Shown here: positions 15,645 through 23,865 of the stretch, one piece after another
How positions within the stretch are numbered: the first letter of the stretch is position 1
Layout of the letters: each line of letters starts with the position of its first letter
Assembly (NCBI GenBank): GCA_947483075.1
Contig: CANKLE010000016.1
Location: forward strand, 1 to 40,300
From: Flavobacteriaceae bacterium
GTDB taxonomy: Bacteria; Bacteroidota; Bacteroidia; Flavobacteriales; Flavobacteriaceae
Reading direction: 5' to 3'
DNA length: 40,300 nucleotides
The notes under the pieces: model-generated
The model's input: only the letters and a program-made list of their open reading frames with translations
What the model was told of the DNA's origin: nothing
Database searches by the model: none
Translations under genes and position numbers: made by a program

Positions 15645-16601
15645 ATGAAAAAAATAAGTGTATTCGTTCTCGCAGTTTTACTGCTTATTGCTTGCGACAA
15701 ACGGTCTAAAGTAGAGAAAGAAATTGCCGAAAAACCACTTTCCGTTCAAGTAGCGCGTTTTGACAAGGATTTTTTTGAGACCAAGCCGCAAGATTTGCCT
15801 GCACTCAAAGCCAAATACCCCTATTTCTTTCCCGCGGGAAATGACGACGCGATCTGGCACGATAAAATGCAAAATCCCATGTGGAGAGAATTGTATAGTG
15901 AAGTGCAAAAAAAGTATGGCAATTTTAGTAAGGAACAAGCCCAAATTACCGATTTGGTGAAGCATTTGCAGTACTATTTTCCGGGCACCAAAACGCCCAA
16001 AGTAATTACGGTAATTTCTGAAATGGATTACCACAACAAGGTAATTTATGCCGACAGCTTACTGCTCATTTCGTTGGAATTGTACCTCGGAAAAAACCAT
16101 AAATTTTATGAATTTCCAAGCTACATCAAGCAAAATTTTGAGCCCAATCAAATTTTGCCCGATTTGGTCTCGAGTTTTGCTTTCCGCAAAATTCACCCCC
16201 CAACAGACGCTTCGTTTTTGTCGCAGCTCATCTATGCGGGCAAGGAATTGTATCTCAAAGATTTACTTCTACCGGCCTATTCGGATGCCGACAAAATTGG
16301 GTATTTGCCCGAACAAATTGTGTGGTGTGGAGAAAATGAAAGTTACATTTGGCGTTATTTTATAGATAAAAAAATGTTGTACAGCACCGATCAAAAGCTA
16401 ATTCCTCGCTTTTTAAATCCGGCGCCTTTTTCTAAGTTTTACCTCGAGATAGACAACGAATCGCCCGGCCGAGTTGGTGCTTGGGTAGGTTGGCAAATTG
16501 TGCGGGCGTATATGGAAAACAACAAAGTAAGCCTCACCGAAATGCTGGCCCTAGATGCCAAAGAATTATTTGAAAAATCACACTATAAACCAAAAAAATA
16601 A
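15645..16601 (+). CDS. gldB: Gliding motility lipoprotein GldB
   Basis: A 318-residue lipoprotein needed for gliding in Flavobacterium johnsoniae. The signal peptide ends in the lipobox LIAC with C17 lipidated, followed by DKRSKVEKE. The mature part begins with VQVARFDKDFFETKP, the opening I know from GldB proteins, and later FPAGNDDAIWHDK. The ATG at 15645 is chosen because it gives this lipoprotein signal; the frame is open to 15450, but that extension runs through the repeat element and is not protein-like. The stop codon overlaps the gldC start by one base (TAATG). Confidence 0.93.
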   Translation: MKKISVFVLAVLLLIACDKRSKVEKEIAEKPLSVQVARFDKDFFETKPQDLPALKAKYPYFFPAGNDDAIWHDKMQNPMWRELYSEVQKKYGNFSKEQAQITDLVKHLQYYFPGTKTPKVITVISEMDYHNKVIYADSLLLISLELYLGKNHKFYEFPSYIKQNFEPNQILPDLVSSFAFRKIHPPTDASFLSQLIYAGKELYLKDLLLPAYSDADKIGYLPEQIVWCGENESYIWRYFIDKKMLYSTDQKLIPRFLNPAPFSKFYLEIDNESPGRVGAWVGWQIVRAYMENNKVSLTEMLALDAKELFEKSHYKPKK

Positions 16602-16936
16602 TGGATAAAATTCCACCCTCCGAAATAAAATTTACCATAGAATTAGACGAGAATCGCATTCCGGATAACTTGCGTTGGACAGCTAAAGAAGGCGGCGTAG
16701 AAAACGAGGAAACCAAAGCAATTATGCTGTCAATTTGGGACAACAAAAACAAAGAAACCTTGCGTATTGATTTGTGGACCAAAGACATGCCGGTAGACGA
16801 AATGAAAGTCTTTTTTCACCAAACCCTGGTGGCCATGTCCGAAACCTACCACCGGGCTACAGCCGACGAAAAAATGGCGGCAACTATGAAAGATTTCTGC
16901 GATTATTTTGCCGAAAAATTAGAATTAAAGGCCTAG
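16601..16936 (+). CDS. gldC: Gliding motility protein GldC
   Basis: A 111-residue cytosolic protein without signal peptide, matching GldC throughout (SEIKFTIELDENRIPDNLRW, IDLWTKDMPVDEMKVFF). In F. johnsoniae it supports but is not fully essential for gliding, probably by stabilising GldB; its biochemical activity is unknown. The start codon overlaps the gldB stop, so the two are translationally coupled. engB converges from the right after 32 bases. Confidence 0.94.
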   Translation: MDKIPPSEIKFTIELDENRIPDNLRWTAKEGGVENEETKAIMLSIWDNKNKETLRIDLWTKDMPVDEMKVFFHQTLVAMSETYHRATADEKMAATMKDFCDYFAEKLELKA

Positions 16937-16968
16937 TTTAGTCTGTTGTCAGAACAGAAAACAGGGAA

Positions 16969-17586
16969 CTAATACGGCCTATCCTGAAACAATTCCTGGT
17001 TAATCTCCTCGATGTAGCTCAAGAGCATTTCTTTGCCGGTCCCTTCGGAAGATGAAGTGATGAAGTGCTGTGGCATTTCGGCCCAATTGTTGGCCAGCAT
17101 TTGTTTTTTATAGGCGGCTACGTGCATGTCTATTTTTACTCTACTTATTTTGTCGGCTTTGGTAAAGACAATGCAAAAGGGTATTTCGCTTTCGCCCATG
17201 AATTCCATAAATTCTAAATCTATCTTTTGGGCTTCTAGCCGAATATCAATCAATACAAAAGCACAAACCAGCTGCGTTCTATTTTCAAAATAATCGGTAA
17301 TAAATTGCTGAAAAACAGCTTTTGTTTTTTTGGACACTTTGGCATAACCATAGCCCGGTAAATCGACCAAAAACCAATTGTTATTGATCTTGAAGTGATT
17401 AATTAATTGCGTTTTACCCGGTCTTCCTGAGGTTTTAGCCAGGTTTTTGTGGTTGGTGAGCATATTAATCAAAGACGACTTCCCAACGTTTGAACGGCCA
17501 ATAAAGGCATATTCTGGCAACGGTTCGCTTGGACATTTTGCAACTTCAGAATTGCTTATGATAAATTCGGCTGTTGTTATTTTCAT
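16969..17586 (-). CDS. engB: Ribosome biogenesis GTPase (YihA/YsxC family)
   Basis: A 205-residue GTPase that helps assemble the large ribosomal subunit in the cytosol. The G1 P-loop is GRSNVGKSS (residues 30-38), G3 is DLPGYGYAK, and G4 is TKAD; GRPGKTQLINHF covers the switch I/G2 region. Length and motif order are normal. It is downstream of the alpha/beta hydrolase gene by 22 bases on the same strand, so the two probably share the promoter at 18402-18409. Confidence 0.96.
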   Translation of the reverse strand: MKITTAEFIISNSEVAKCPSEPLPEYAFIGRSNVGKSSLINMLTNHKNLAKTSGRPGKTQLINHFKINNNWFLVDLPGYGYAKVSKKTKAVFQQFITDYFENRTQLVCAFVLIDIRLEAQKIDLEFMEFMGESEIPFCIVFTKADKISRVKIDMHVAAYKKQMLANNWAEMPQHFITSSSEGTGKEMLLSYIEEINQELFQDRPY

Positions 17587-17608
17587 GGATTGAGTTGTGC
17601 AAAACGCA

Positions 17609-18373
17609 CTATAAATTTACTTTTTTCAACCACTCGTGCATCAGTTGATTAAAAGCTTCAGGATGTTCCATCATGGCTGCATGGCCGCAGAGGTCAATCC
17701 AGTATAAACTTGAATTGGGTAATAATTTGTGGAATTCTTCGGCCACATCGGGCGGCGTTACACTGTCATTTTTTCCCCAAATAATGCAAGTGGGCACATG
17801 CATTTTGGGAAGATCTTTGGCCATATTGTGTCTGATGGCGCTTTTGGCAATGGTTAAGGTCTTGATCAATTTTATTCGATCATTGGCCATCGCATAGACT
17901 TCGTCTACGATTTCTTTGGTGGCAATTTTAGGGTCATAGAATACCGCTTCGGCCTTTTTTTGTATGTATTCGTAATCGCCTCTTCTGGGGTAACTGTCTC
18001 CCATAGCGCTTTCGTATAGACCAGAACTTCCTGTAATCACGAGTCCGAGCATTTTTTCGGGGTACATTTTGGTATGGTATAAAGCGATGTGTCCGCCCAA
18101 TGAATTTCCCAATAAAATTACCCGATCAAAGCCTTTGAACGTGATGAAATCTTTCACGTATTTGGCAAACGCTTTTACGTTTGTTCGCAAAATACTTTGG
18201 GTGTAAATGGGCAATTCAGGGATAACAACTTTGTAGCCCTTGGCAGGAAAAAAGTTGGCCACACCATCAAAGTTGCTCAAACCACCCATTAACCCATGCA
18301 GGATAATGATAGGCGTGCCTTCTCCGGCCTCTATGTAGCTGTATTTGCCCTCTTTTTTTATTACGTGTTCCAT
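17609..18373 (-). CDS. Alpha/beta-fold hydrolase
   Basis: A 254-residue cytosolic hydrolase with the canonical triad: nucleophile S91 in GNSLGG, an acid in IIWGKNDSVTPP (about residue 200) and the histidine in CGHAAMMEHPE (about 231). HGLMGG (26-31) forms the oxyanion hole. The substrate is unknown; members of this group are often labelled MhpC-like without biochemical support. It sits upstream of engB in a two-gene unit and is divergent from the dcw cluster, whose control region begins about 200 bases away. Confidence 0.88.
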   Translation of the reverse strand: MEHVIKKEGKYSYIEAGEGTPIIILHGLMGGLSNFDGVANFFPAKGYKVVIPELPIYTQSILRTNVKAFAKYVKDFITFKGFDRVILLGNSLGGHIALYHTKMYPEKMLGLVITGSSGLYESAMGDSYPRRGDYEYIQKKAEAVFYDPKIATKEIVDEVYAMANDRIKLIKTLTIAKSAIRHNMAKDLPKMHVPTCIIWGKNDSVTPPDVAEEFHKLLPNSSLYWIDLCGHAAMMEHPEAFNQLMHEWLKKVNL

Positions 18374-18401
18374 ACTTGCTTAGCTAGATTGCTAACTGAC
18401 G

Positions 18402-18409
18402 CAAATATA
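18402..18409 (-). promoter_or_regulatory. -7 box of the hydrolase-engB unit
   Basis: Minus strand TATATTTG fits TAnnTTTG, 28 bases before the ATG at 18373. I see no TTG at 17-23 bases upstream. Confidence 0.5.
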
Positions 18410-18579
18410 GAATTTTTTATAAGACAGCCGCGACTTGGTTGCGCAGAGTTACACACGAATACCATCAGCTGTTTTTTGCCTAATGTATGCGCTGCTTTCG
18501 CTAAAAAAAGTTGTCTTCTCAACAATTTGATTGCGAGCGATTTCACAGTTTGGTGTCGAATTTTAAAAGGAATTTACCT

Positions 18580-18627
18580 AAAGTGGTAAAACTTATTAAC
18601 AAAGTGGTAGAAAGTGGTAAAATGTGG
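18580..18627 (+). promoter_or_regulatory. MraZ operator: phased AAAGTGG repeats
   Basis: Three exact copies of AAAGTGGTA (18580-18588, 18601-18609, 18611-18619) and a degenerate one (AATGTGGAT, 18621-18629). The GTGG cores start at 18583, 18604, 18614 and 18624; the last three are exactly 10 bases apart, one helical turn, and the first is about two turns away. MraZ binds direct repeats with 10-base phasing in E. coli (TGGG cores) and AAAGTG-type repeats in Mycoplasma. The array overlaps where a -33 element would be, so binding should repress the dcw promoter. Confidence 0.82.
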
Positions 18628-18639
18628 ATATTTATTTTA

Positions 18640-18647
18640 TATTTTTG
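18640..18647 (+). promoter_or_regulatory. -7 box of the dcw cluster (mraZ promoter)
   Basis: TATTTTTG fits TAnnTTTG, 28 bases before the TTG start of mraZ. No TTG is at the right spacing; the -33 area is occupied by the MraZ repeats. Confidence 0.55.
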
Positions 18648-18675
18648 CTCTGAATCTATTTAATACCGTGATTTT

Positions 18676-19149
18676 TTGGACGCAATAATTGGAACATACG
18701 AATGTAAAGTTGACGCAAAGGGAAGGCTCTTAGTGCCCGCTCCTTTGAAGAAACAACTTGCGGTGGGTCTTCAGGCAGGATTTGTCTTGAAGCGCTCGGT
18801 GTTTCAGCCCTGCTTGGAGTTGTATCCAATGGCCGAGTGGAATGCGATGATGCAAAAAATCAACACCTTGAATCGCTTTGTGAAAAAGAATAACGATTTC
18901 ATTCGACGATTTACAGCGGGTGTGCGTGTAGTAGAAATGGATGCCTTGGGACGCGTCTTAATCCCTAAAGATTTGGTAGGTTTTGCAGGAATTTCAAAAG
19001 AAATTGTGCTGTCGTCTGCCGTGAATATTGTGGAGATTTGGGATAAGGATGCCTATGAAAAAGCAATTGACGATTCGGTGCTTGATTTTGCTGACTTGGC
19101 AGAAGAAGTAATGGGAACAGTAAACGACGCGTCAAATGGAGTATCATAA
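18676..19149 (+). CDS. mraZ: Transcriptional regulator MraZ (TTG start)
   Basis: A 157-residue DNA-binding protein that controls its own dcw operon. It has two SpoVT-AbrB half domains, each with the conserved DxxGR motif: DAKGRLLVPAPLKKQL (about residues 13-28) and DALGRVLIPKDL (about 90-101). The only possible start that yields the family N-terminus (DAIIGTYECKV) is TTG at 18676: the frame is closed by TAA at 18661, and no ATG or GTG lies between in frame. The nearby GTG at 18668 is out of frame. The 3' end overlaps rsmH by 14 bases. The operator array is just upstream. Confidence 0.95.
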   Translation: MDAIIGTYECKVDAKGRLLVPAPLKKQLAVGLQAGFVLKRSVFQPCLELYPMAEWNAMMQKINTLNRFVKKNNDFIRRFTAGVRVVEMDALGRVLIPKDLVGFAGISKEIVLSSAVNIVEIWDKDAYEKAIDDSVLDFADLAEEVMGTVNDASNGVS

Positions 19150-20032
19150 CCCTGTTTTATTACACCCTACCGTTGAGGGTTTGGCTATTCGTCCAAACGG
19201 TATTTATGTTGACGTGACTTTTGGTGGCGGAGGTCATTCCAAAGAAATTCTAGCGCGACTCGGAGCAGCAGGAAAGTTGTTTGCTTTTGATCAAGACGAA
19301 GATGCTTTGGCCAACACTTTGCCTGATGAACGTTTTACCTTAATTCATGAAAATTTCAGGTACATCAAGCGTTTTTTGCGCTTTCACAACATAAAAAGTG
19401 TAGACGGTATTTTGGCCGATTTGGGCGTTTCTTCTCATCAGTTTGATGTAGCCGAACGCGGATTTTCTACTCGATTTGATGCCGAATTAGATATGCGCAT
19501 GAGCAAAAGAACAGAACTCAGCGCCTACAAAGTGGTAAATGAATACGATGCTGAAAACCTAACGCGCGTGTTTTACGATTATGGCGAATTAAACAATGCA
19601 CCGGCACTTGCCCGAACCATTATTGAAGCACGCGAATACGAAGTCATTAAAAACACAGCCCAATTAAAAGAAGTATTGTCTCGGTATTTACCGGCACATA
19701 AAAGCCATAAAATATTAGCGCAAATCTACCAAGCCATACGAATTGAAGTGAATCAGGAGATGGAAGTCTTGAAGGAATTTTTGTTACAAGCACTCGAAAT
19801 CCTGAACCCAGGCGGACGATTGAGTGTGTTATCCTACCATTCGCTTGAAGATCGATTGGTGAAGCGATTCATGAAAAATGGCTTGTTTGAAGGAGAGCCT
19901 GAACGCGACTTTTTTGGGAATTTTTCTGTTCCCTTCAAATCAATTGGAAAACTGATTGTGCCCGATCAGCAAGAAATAAAGATCAATAATCGCGCTCGAA
20001 GTGCCAAGCTTCGCATTGCAGAAAAAGTATAA
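19136..20032 (+). CDS. rsmH: 16S rRNA (cytosine1402-N4)-methyltransferase
   Basis: A 298-residue SAM-dependent enzyme that methylates N4 of C1402 in the ribosomal decoding centre. HNPVLLHPTVEGL opens the protein as usual, VDVTFGGGGHSKEIL is SAM motif I, ADLGVSSHQFD is motif IV, and LSYHSLEDRLVKRF near residue 225 is a family hallmark; it ends NNRARSAKLRIAEK, also typical. It overlaps mraZ by 14 bases and is the second gene of the dcw cluster, as in most bacteria. Confidence 0.97.
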   Translation: MEYHNPVLLHPTVEGLAIRPNGIYVDVTFGGGGHSKEILARLGAAGKLFAFDQDEDALANTLPDERFTLIHENFRYIKRFLRFHNIKSVDGILADLGVSSHQFDVAERGFSTRFDAELDMRMSKRTELSAYKVVNEYDAENLTRVFYDYGELNNAPALARTIIEAREYEVIKNTAQLKEVLSRYLPAHKSHKILAQIYQAIRIEVNQEMEVLKEFLLQALEILNPGGRLSVLSYHSLEDRLVKRFMKNGLFEGEPERDFFGNFSVPFKSIGKLIVPDQQEIKINNRARSAKLRIAEKV

Positions 20033-20063
20033 TAAACACTCACGGAGGTAATTCGCAATTTCT

Positions 20064-20423
20064 ATGAAAAATGGCGTGTATGGCATATTAAAAGCTCGTT
20101 TTTTAATAAACGAAGATGCTAATGCGACCAAAAATTGGCGCTTTATCTTGTTTGTAATCACCTTGGCCATTTTAATGATTGCCAACACACAGCTTTATGA
20201 GCAAAAGGTGTTTAGAATTATTGCCCTAACCAATGAAGTAAAAGAGCTTCGATCGGATTTTGTAAACAAACGATCGGAGTTAATGCAACTCAAGATGGAA
20301 TCAACGGTTGCCGATCAAATGCTAGTAAAAAATATTTTGCCGGCAGAGGTACCGCCCATTAAGATTAAGATAAAATCAGCAGTTAAAACGAGTTTTTGGG
20401 ATCAATTTAAACTATGGCAGTAG
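20064..20423 (+). CDS. ftsL: Cell division protein FtsL (Bacteroidota type)
   Basis: A 119-residue bitopic membrane protein. Residues about 28-47 (FILFVITLAILMIANTQLYE) form the single transmembrane helix, and the following VFRIIALTNEVKELRSDFVNKRSEL is a periplasmic heptad-like coiled coil, as expected of FtsL, which with FtsQ and FtsB activates FtsWI. Sequence identity in this family is low, so the call rests on topology and on the position between rsmH and ftsI. It overlaps ftsI by 10 bases. Confidence 0.88.
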   Translation: MKNGVYGILKARFLINEDANATKNWRFILFVITLAILMIANTQLYEQKVFRIIALTNEVKELRSDFVNKRSELMQLKMESTVADQMLVKNILPAEVPPIKIKIKSAVKTSFWDQFKLWQ

Positions 20424-22396
20424 AAGTAAAAAATAGCGCTGTTCGTATTTTCTTGGTGGCTTTTGCAATCTTGGTGGTTGCAGGGGCTGTGGTTTTTCAT
20501 TTAACCAAAATTCAGTGGACCCAAGGCGCACATTACCGAAAATTGGCCTCGCAAAACACCGTAAAACTATTTGAAATCAAAGCCAACAAAGGCAATATTT
20601 ATTCTGCCGACGGAAGTTTATTGGCCACCACCGTGCCCAATTACAACTTTCACTTTGATGCCATGGCTGCTTCCCCCGATGATTTTAATGAATTCATTAA
20701 ACCTTTTGCCGATTCGTTGCATGAAATTATTGGCAAACCCGCAGCCGAATTTGAAAATAATATACGCAAAGCGCGCGCGCAAAAAAATCGCTACTACCTC
20801 ATTGCGCGCAACCTCACACACAAACAGTTTCGACGCATTAAGCGATTGCCGCTCTCAAACGGCTTCACTATTCCGCCCGATAATGTCCGCAAACACCCCA
20901 TGGGTAGAATTGCCGAAAGAACCATTGGGTATGTGCGTAAAAACCCAGACAGTACACTAGAGGGCAAGGGTATCGAATTTGCTTTTCGACGCTATTTAAA
21001 CGGAAAAGATGGCAAGGTGCTTAAACAAAAAATTGCCCAAAATCAGTGGAAGCCTATTCGCGATATCAATGAGGTAGAGCCACACGATGGCTATGACGTG
21101 ATTTCTACGATTGATGTGTATATCCAAGACATTGCGCACCATGCCTTGCTCAAACAACTCAATGAGTACGAAGCCGATCACGGCTGTGTGGTTGTCATGG
21201 AAACCAAAACGGGCTACATTAAAGCCATTGCCAACTTGGCCAAAGCTTCTGACGGCTCGTATTATGAAGCCAATAATTTTGCAATCATGGAAGCACACGA
21301 GCCCGGATCTACCTACAAATTGGCTGACATGATGGCTTTGTTGGAAGATAAAAAATTAGACACTACGGCAATTTTTGATACCCATGGAGGAAAAATTGAA
21401 ATCTATGGAAAATCAGTTGTGGATTCGCACCAAAAAGCAGAAAAGATGACATTGGCCAAAGGATTTGAAATTTCTTCTAATACCGTAATGGTGCAAGCAG
21501 TCAATAACAATTACAGAAATAACCCCACTGCATTTGTAAAACATTTACAAGACTTTGGTCTCACAAAACCTTTAGGGATTGCTTTGCAAGGGGAAGGAAT
21601 TCCTGCAGTCCCTCTGCCAGGAACCAAAAACTGGAGCGCAATATCTCTGCCTTGGATGGCTTTTGGGTATGGAGTTACCATTACGCCGTTGCAAACGCTC
21701 ACGTTCTACAATGCAGTGGCCAACAATGGCGAAATGGTAAAACCGCAATTTGTAAGTGAAATCAAAGAATACAACAAAACCATCAAGCGTTTTCCGAAAC
21801 AAGTGATGAATCCTAAAATTTGCTCGGCAGCAACACTAGCCAAAGTCAAAGCGATCATGAAAAACGTGGTAAAGTTTGGAACGGCCAAAGACTTGTATTC
21901 TAAAGAATTTTCGATGGCCGGCAAAACAGGAACTGCCCAAGCCAATTACGCAACAAATGGCGGCGCCGACAAATACTACATTTCTTCGTTTGTGGGTTAT
22001 TTTCCGGCAGAAAACCCTAAATATTCTTGTATCGTGGTGGTGCATAAACCCAAAACAACGGGCAATAATTATTATGGGGCAGATGTGGCTGGGCCTGTAT
22101 TTAAACGGGTGGCCCAAAAAATATTTACAGACGCACCCACTACCAACGAAATTGCCAATGTAAATAAGCCAATAGCTAAGCAAGATTTGGCTTATAACGC
22201 CTACGATAAAAAACTCCAAGATCAGAAAAACATACTTCCCAATTTAAAAGGCATGGCCGGAATGGATGCGGTGGCTTTACTAGAAAATTGGGGATTAAAA
22301 GTAAAAGTCAACGGAATTGGCAAAGTAAAAGCACAGTCGATTCCTGCAGGAACAAGCGTACACAAAAACACCTTTATAAGCTTAGCATTATTTTGA
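20414..22396 (+). CDS. ftsI: Septal peptidoglycan transpeptidase FtsI (PBP3) with PASTA domain
   Basis: A 660-residue inner-membrane protein that crosslinks septal peptidoglycan. One N-terminal transmembrane helix (about residues 10-33), a dimerisation domain, then the transpeptidase domain: catalytic S299 in S-T-Y-K, SxN at S354-S355-N356, and KTGT at 504-507. The last 55 residues (LPNLKGMAGMDAVALLENWG onward) form a single PASTA domain. It overlaps ftsL at the start and its TGA overlaps the TTG start of murE. It works with FtsW, FtsL and FtsQ encoded in the same cluster. Confidence 0.96.
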   Translation: MAVEVKNSAVRIFLVAFAILVVAGAVVFHLTKIQWTQGAHYRKLASQNTVKLFEIKANKGNIYSADGSLLATTVPNYNFHFDAMAASPDDFNEFIKPFADSLHEIIGKPAAEFENNIRKARAQKNRYYLIARNLTHKQFRRIKRLPLSNGFTIPPDNVRKHPMGRIAERTIGYVRKNPDSTLEGKGIEFAFRRYLNGKDGKVLKQKIAQNQWKPIRDINEVEPHDGYDVISTIDVYIQDIAHHALLKQLNEYEADHGCVVVMETKTGYIKAIANLAKASDGSYYEANNFAIMEAHEPGSTYKLADMMALLEDKKLDTTAIFDTHGGKIEIYGKSVVDSHQKAEKMTLAKGFEISSNTVMVQAVNNNYRNNPTAFVKHLQDFGLTKPLGIALQGEGIPAVPLPGTKNWSAISLPWMAFGYGVTITPLQTLTFYNAVANNGEMVKPQFVSEIKEYNKTIKRFPKQVMNPKICSAATLAKVKAIMKNVVKFGTAKDLYSKEFSMAGKTGTAQANYATNGGADKYYISSFVGYFPAENPKYSCIVVVHKPKTTGNNYYGADVAGPVFKRVAQKIFTDAPTTNEIANVNKPIAKQDLAYNAYDKKLQDQKNILPNLKGMAGMDAVALLENWGLKVKVNGIGKVKAQSIPAGTSVHKNTFISLALF

Positions 22397-23859
22397 AACA
22401 GTTAAAAGACATCTTATACAAAGTAGCGATCGAATCGGTAATTGGTTCTACCGATTGCGCGGTGGCTAAAATTGAATTTGATTCGCGTAAAGTGAGCCAA
22501 AATGATGTGTTTGTTGCCATTCGCGGAACGCAGTCTAATGGACATGATTTTATTCAAAAAGCCATCGAATTGGGCGCTGCAGTTATTGTGTGCGAGCTCT
22601 TGCCGCACAACTTGCAAGAGGGAATTACCTATGTTCAGGTACTCGACACCAACACCGCCTTGGCCTTTATGGCGGCCAATTATTACGACAATCCCTCACA
22701 CGAATTCAAATTAGTTGGTGTTACCGGAACCAATGGAAAAACGACGATTGCATCGCTCTTGTATCAATTGTTCAAAAAAGCAGGATACAAAGTGGGTTTG
22801 CTTTCAACCGTTACGATTCGCGTCAACGATATTGAATACCCAGCCACACATACCACTCCCGATTCACTCAGCATCAATCGCTATTTGCGCGAAATGATTG
22901 CTGCAGGAGTTGATTATTGTTTTATGGAAGTAAGCTCACACGGCATACACCAAAAACGCACTGAGGCCTTGATGTTTACTGGCGGAATATTTACCAATTT
23001 GTCTCACGACCATTTAGATTACCATGCCACGTTTGCCGAATACCGCGATGTAAAAAAGCAGTTTTTTGATCAATTGCCCAAAACCGCATTTGCCCTCACC
23101 AACCTCGACGATAAGAATGGCGGGGTGATGCTGCAAAATACCGTGGCACGCAAAAAAACCTATGCCCTCAAAACCTATGCCGATTACAAGGCCCAGATTT
23201 TAGAAAATCAGTTGTCGGGCTTGTTGCTCAAAATAAATGAGCAAGAAGTTTGGGTGCGCCTTATTGGAACTTTTAATGCCTACAATATTTTGGCCATTTA
23301 CGGTACCGCCATCGAATTGGGCCTAGAGCCTTTGGATGCGTTGCGTTGGGTTTCTGAACTCGAAAGTGTATCCGGTCGCTTTCAATTTATTGTGTCGGCC
23401 CAAGAAAAAATTACGGCGATTGTAGATTATGCCCATACGCCCGATGCCTTAGACAATGTGTTGCAAACCATTAATTCTATTCGTACCAAAAACGAACAAT
23501 TAATTAGTGTTGTGGGATGCGGTGGAGATCGAGACAAAACCAAACGCCCCATCATGGCACAAATTGCGGCTCAAAATAGTGACAAGGTAATTCTCACGTC
23601 AGACAATCCGCGCACCGAAGACCCGGAACAAATTTTGCGTGAAATGGAGGCGGGTATTGCCCCCCAACACTACAAAAAATCGATCACGATTACCGATCGT
23701 TACCAAGCCATCAAAACCGCTTGCCAATTGGCGCAACCCAATGACATTATTCTCATTGCCGGAAAAGGGCACGAAACCTACCAAGAAATTCAGGGTGTTC
23801 GTTACGAATTTGACGACCTGCAACAAGTAAAAGATTTATTAATTCAACTTCATAAATAG
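22393..23859 (+). CDS. murE: UDP-MurNAc-tripeptide ligase (mDAP type, TTG start)
   Basis: A 488-residue ATP-dependent ligase that adds the third amino acid to UDP-MurNAc-L-Ala-D-Glu. VGVTGTNGKTTIASLL is the ATP P-loop, and DNPRTEDP carries the DNPR motif that marks meso-diaminopimelate specificity. I place the start at TTG 22393, which overlaps the ftsI stop as TTGA, because it gives the family N-terminus (KQLKDILYK). An ATG at 22288 is also in frame but adds 35 residues read from inside the ftsI PASTA domain and is unlikely. The gene is seven bases before mraY. Confidence 0.95.
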   Translation: MKQLKDILYKVAIESVIGSTDCAVAKIEFDSRKVSQNDVFVAIRGTQSNGHDFIQKAIELGAAVIVCELLPHNLQEGITYVQVLDTNTALAFMAANYYDNPSHEFKLVGVTGTNGKTTIASLLYQLFKKAGYKVGLLSTVTIRVNDIEYPATHTTPDSLSINRYLREMIAAGVDYCFMEVSSHGIHQKRTEALMFTGGIFTNLSHDHLDYHATFAEYRDVKKQFFDQLPKTAFALTNLDDKNGGVMLQNTVARKKTYALKTYADYKAQILENQLSGLLLKINEQEVWVRLIGTFNAYNILAIYGTAIELGLEPLDALRWVSELESVSGRFQFIVSAQEKITAIVDYAHTPDALDNVLQTINSIRTKNEQLISVVGCGGDRDKTKRPIMAQIAAQNSDKVILTSDNPRTEDPEQILREMEAGIAPQHYKKSITITDRYQAIKTACQLAQPNDIILIAGKGHETYQEIQGVRYEFDDLQQVKDLLIQLHK

Positions 23860-23865
23860 ACCACC

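Larger units (their letters stand above)
18374..18675. other. Control region between the hydrolase gene and mraZ
   Basis: A 302-base spacer between divergent units. It holds the hydrolase -7 box (18402-18409), about 170 bases in which I recognise nothing beyond a weak GTTG/CAAC hairpin near 18507-18522, then the MraZ repeat array (18580-18627) and the mraZ -7 box (18640-18647). A 61-codon frame on the minus strand runs through it, but it overlaps the promoter and does not look like a protein. Confidence 0.6.

Noticed and set aside
18361..18546. A 61-codon frame on the minus strand before the hydrolase gene
   Set aside because: It runs over the -7 box and start of the hydrolase gene and has no family-like features.
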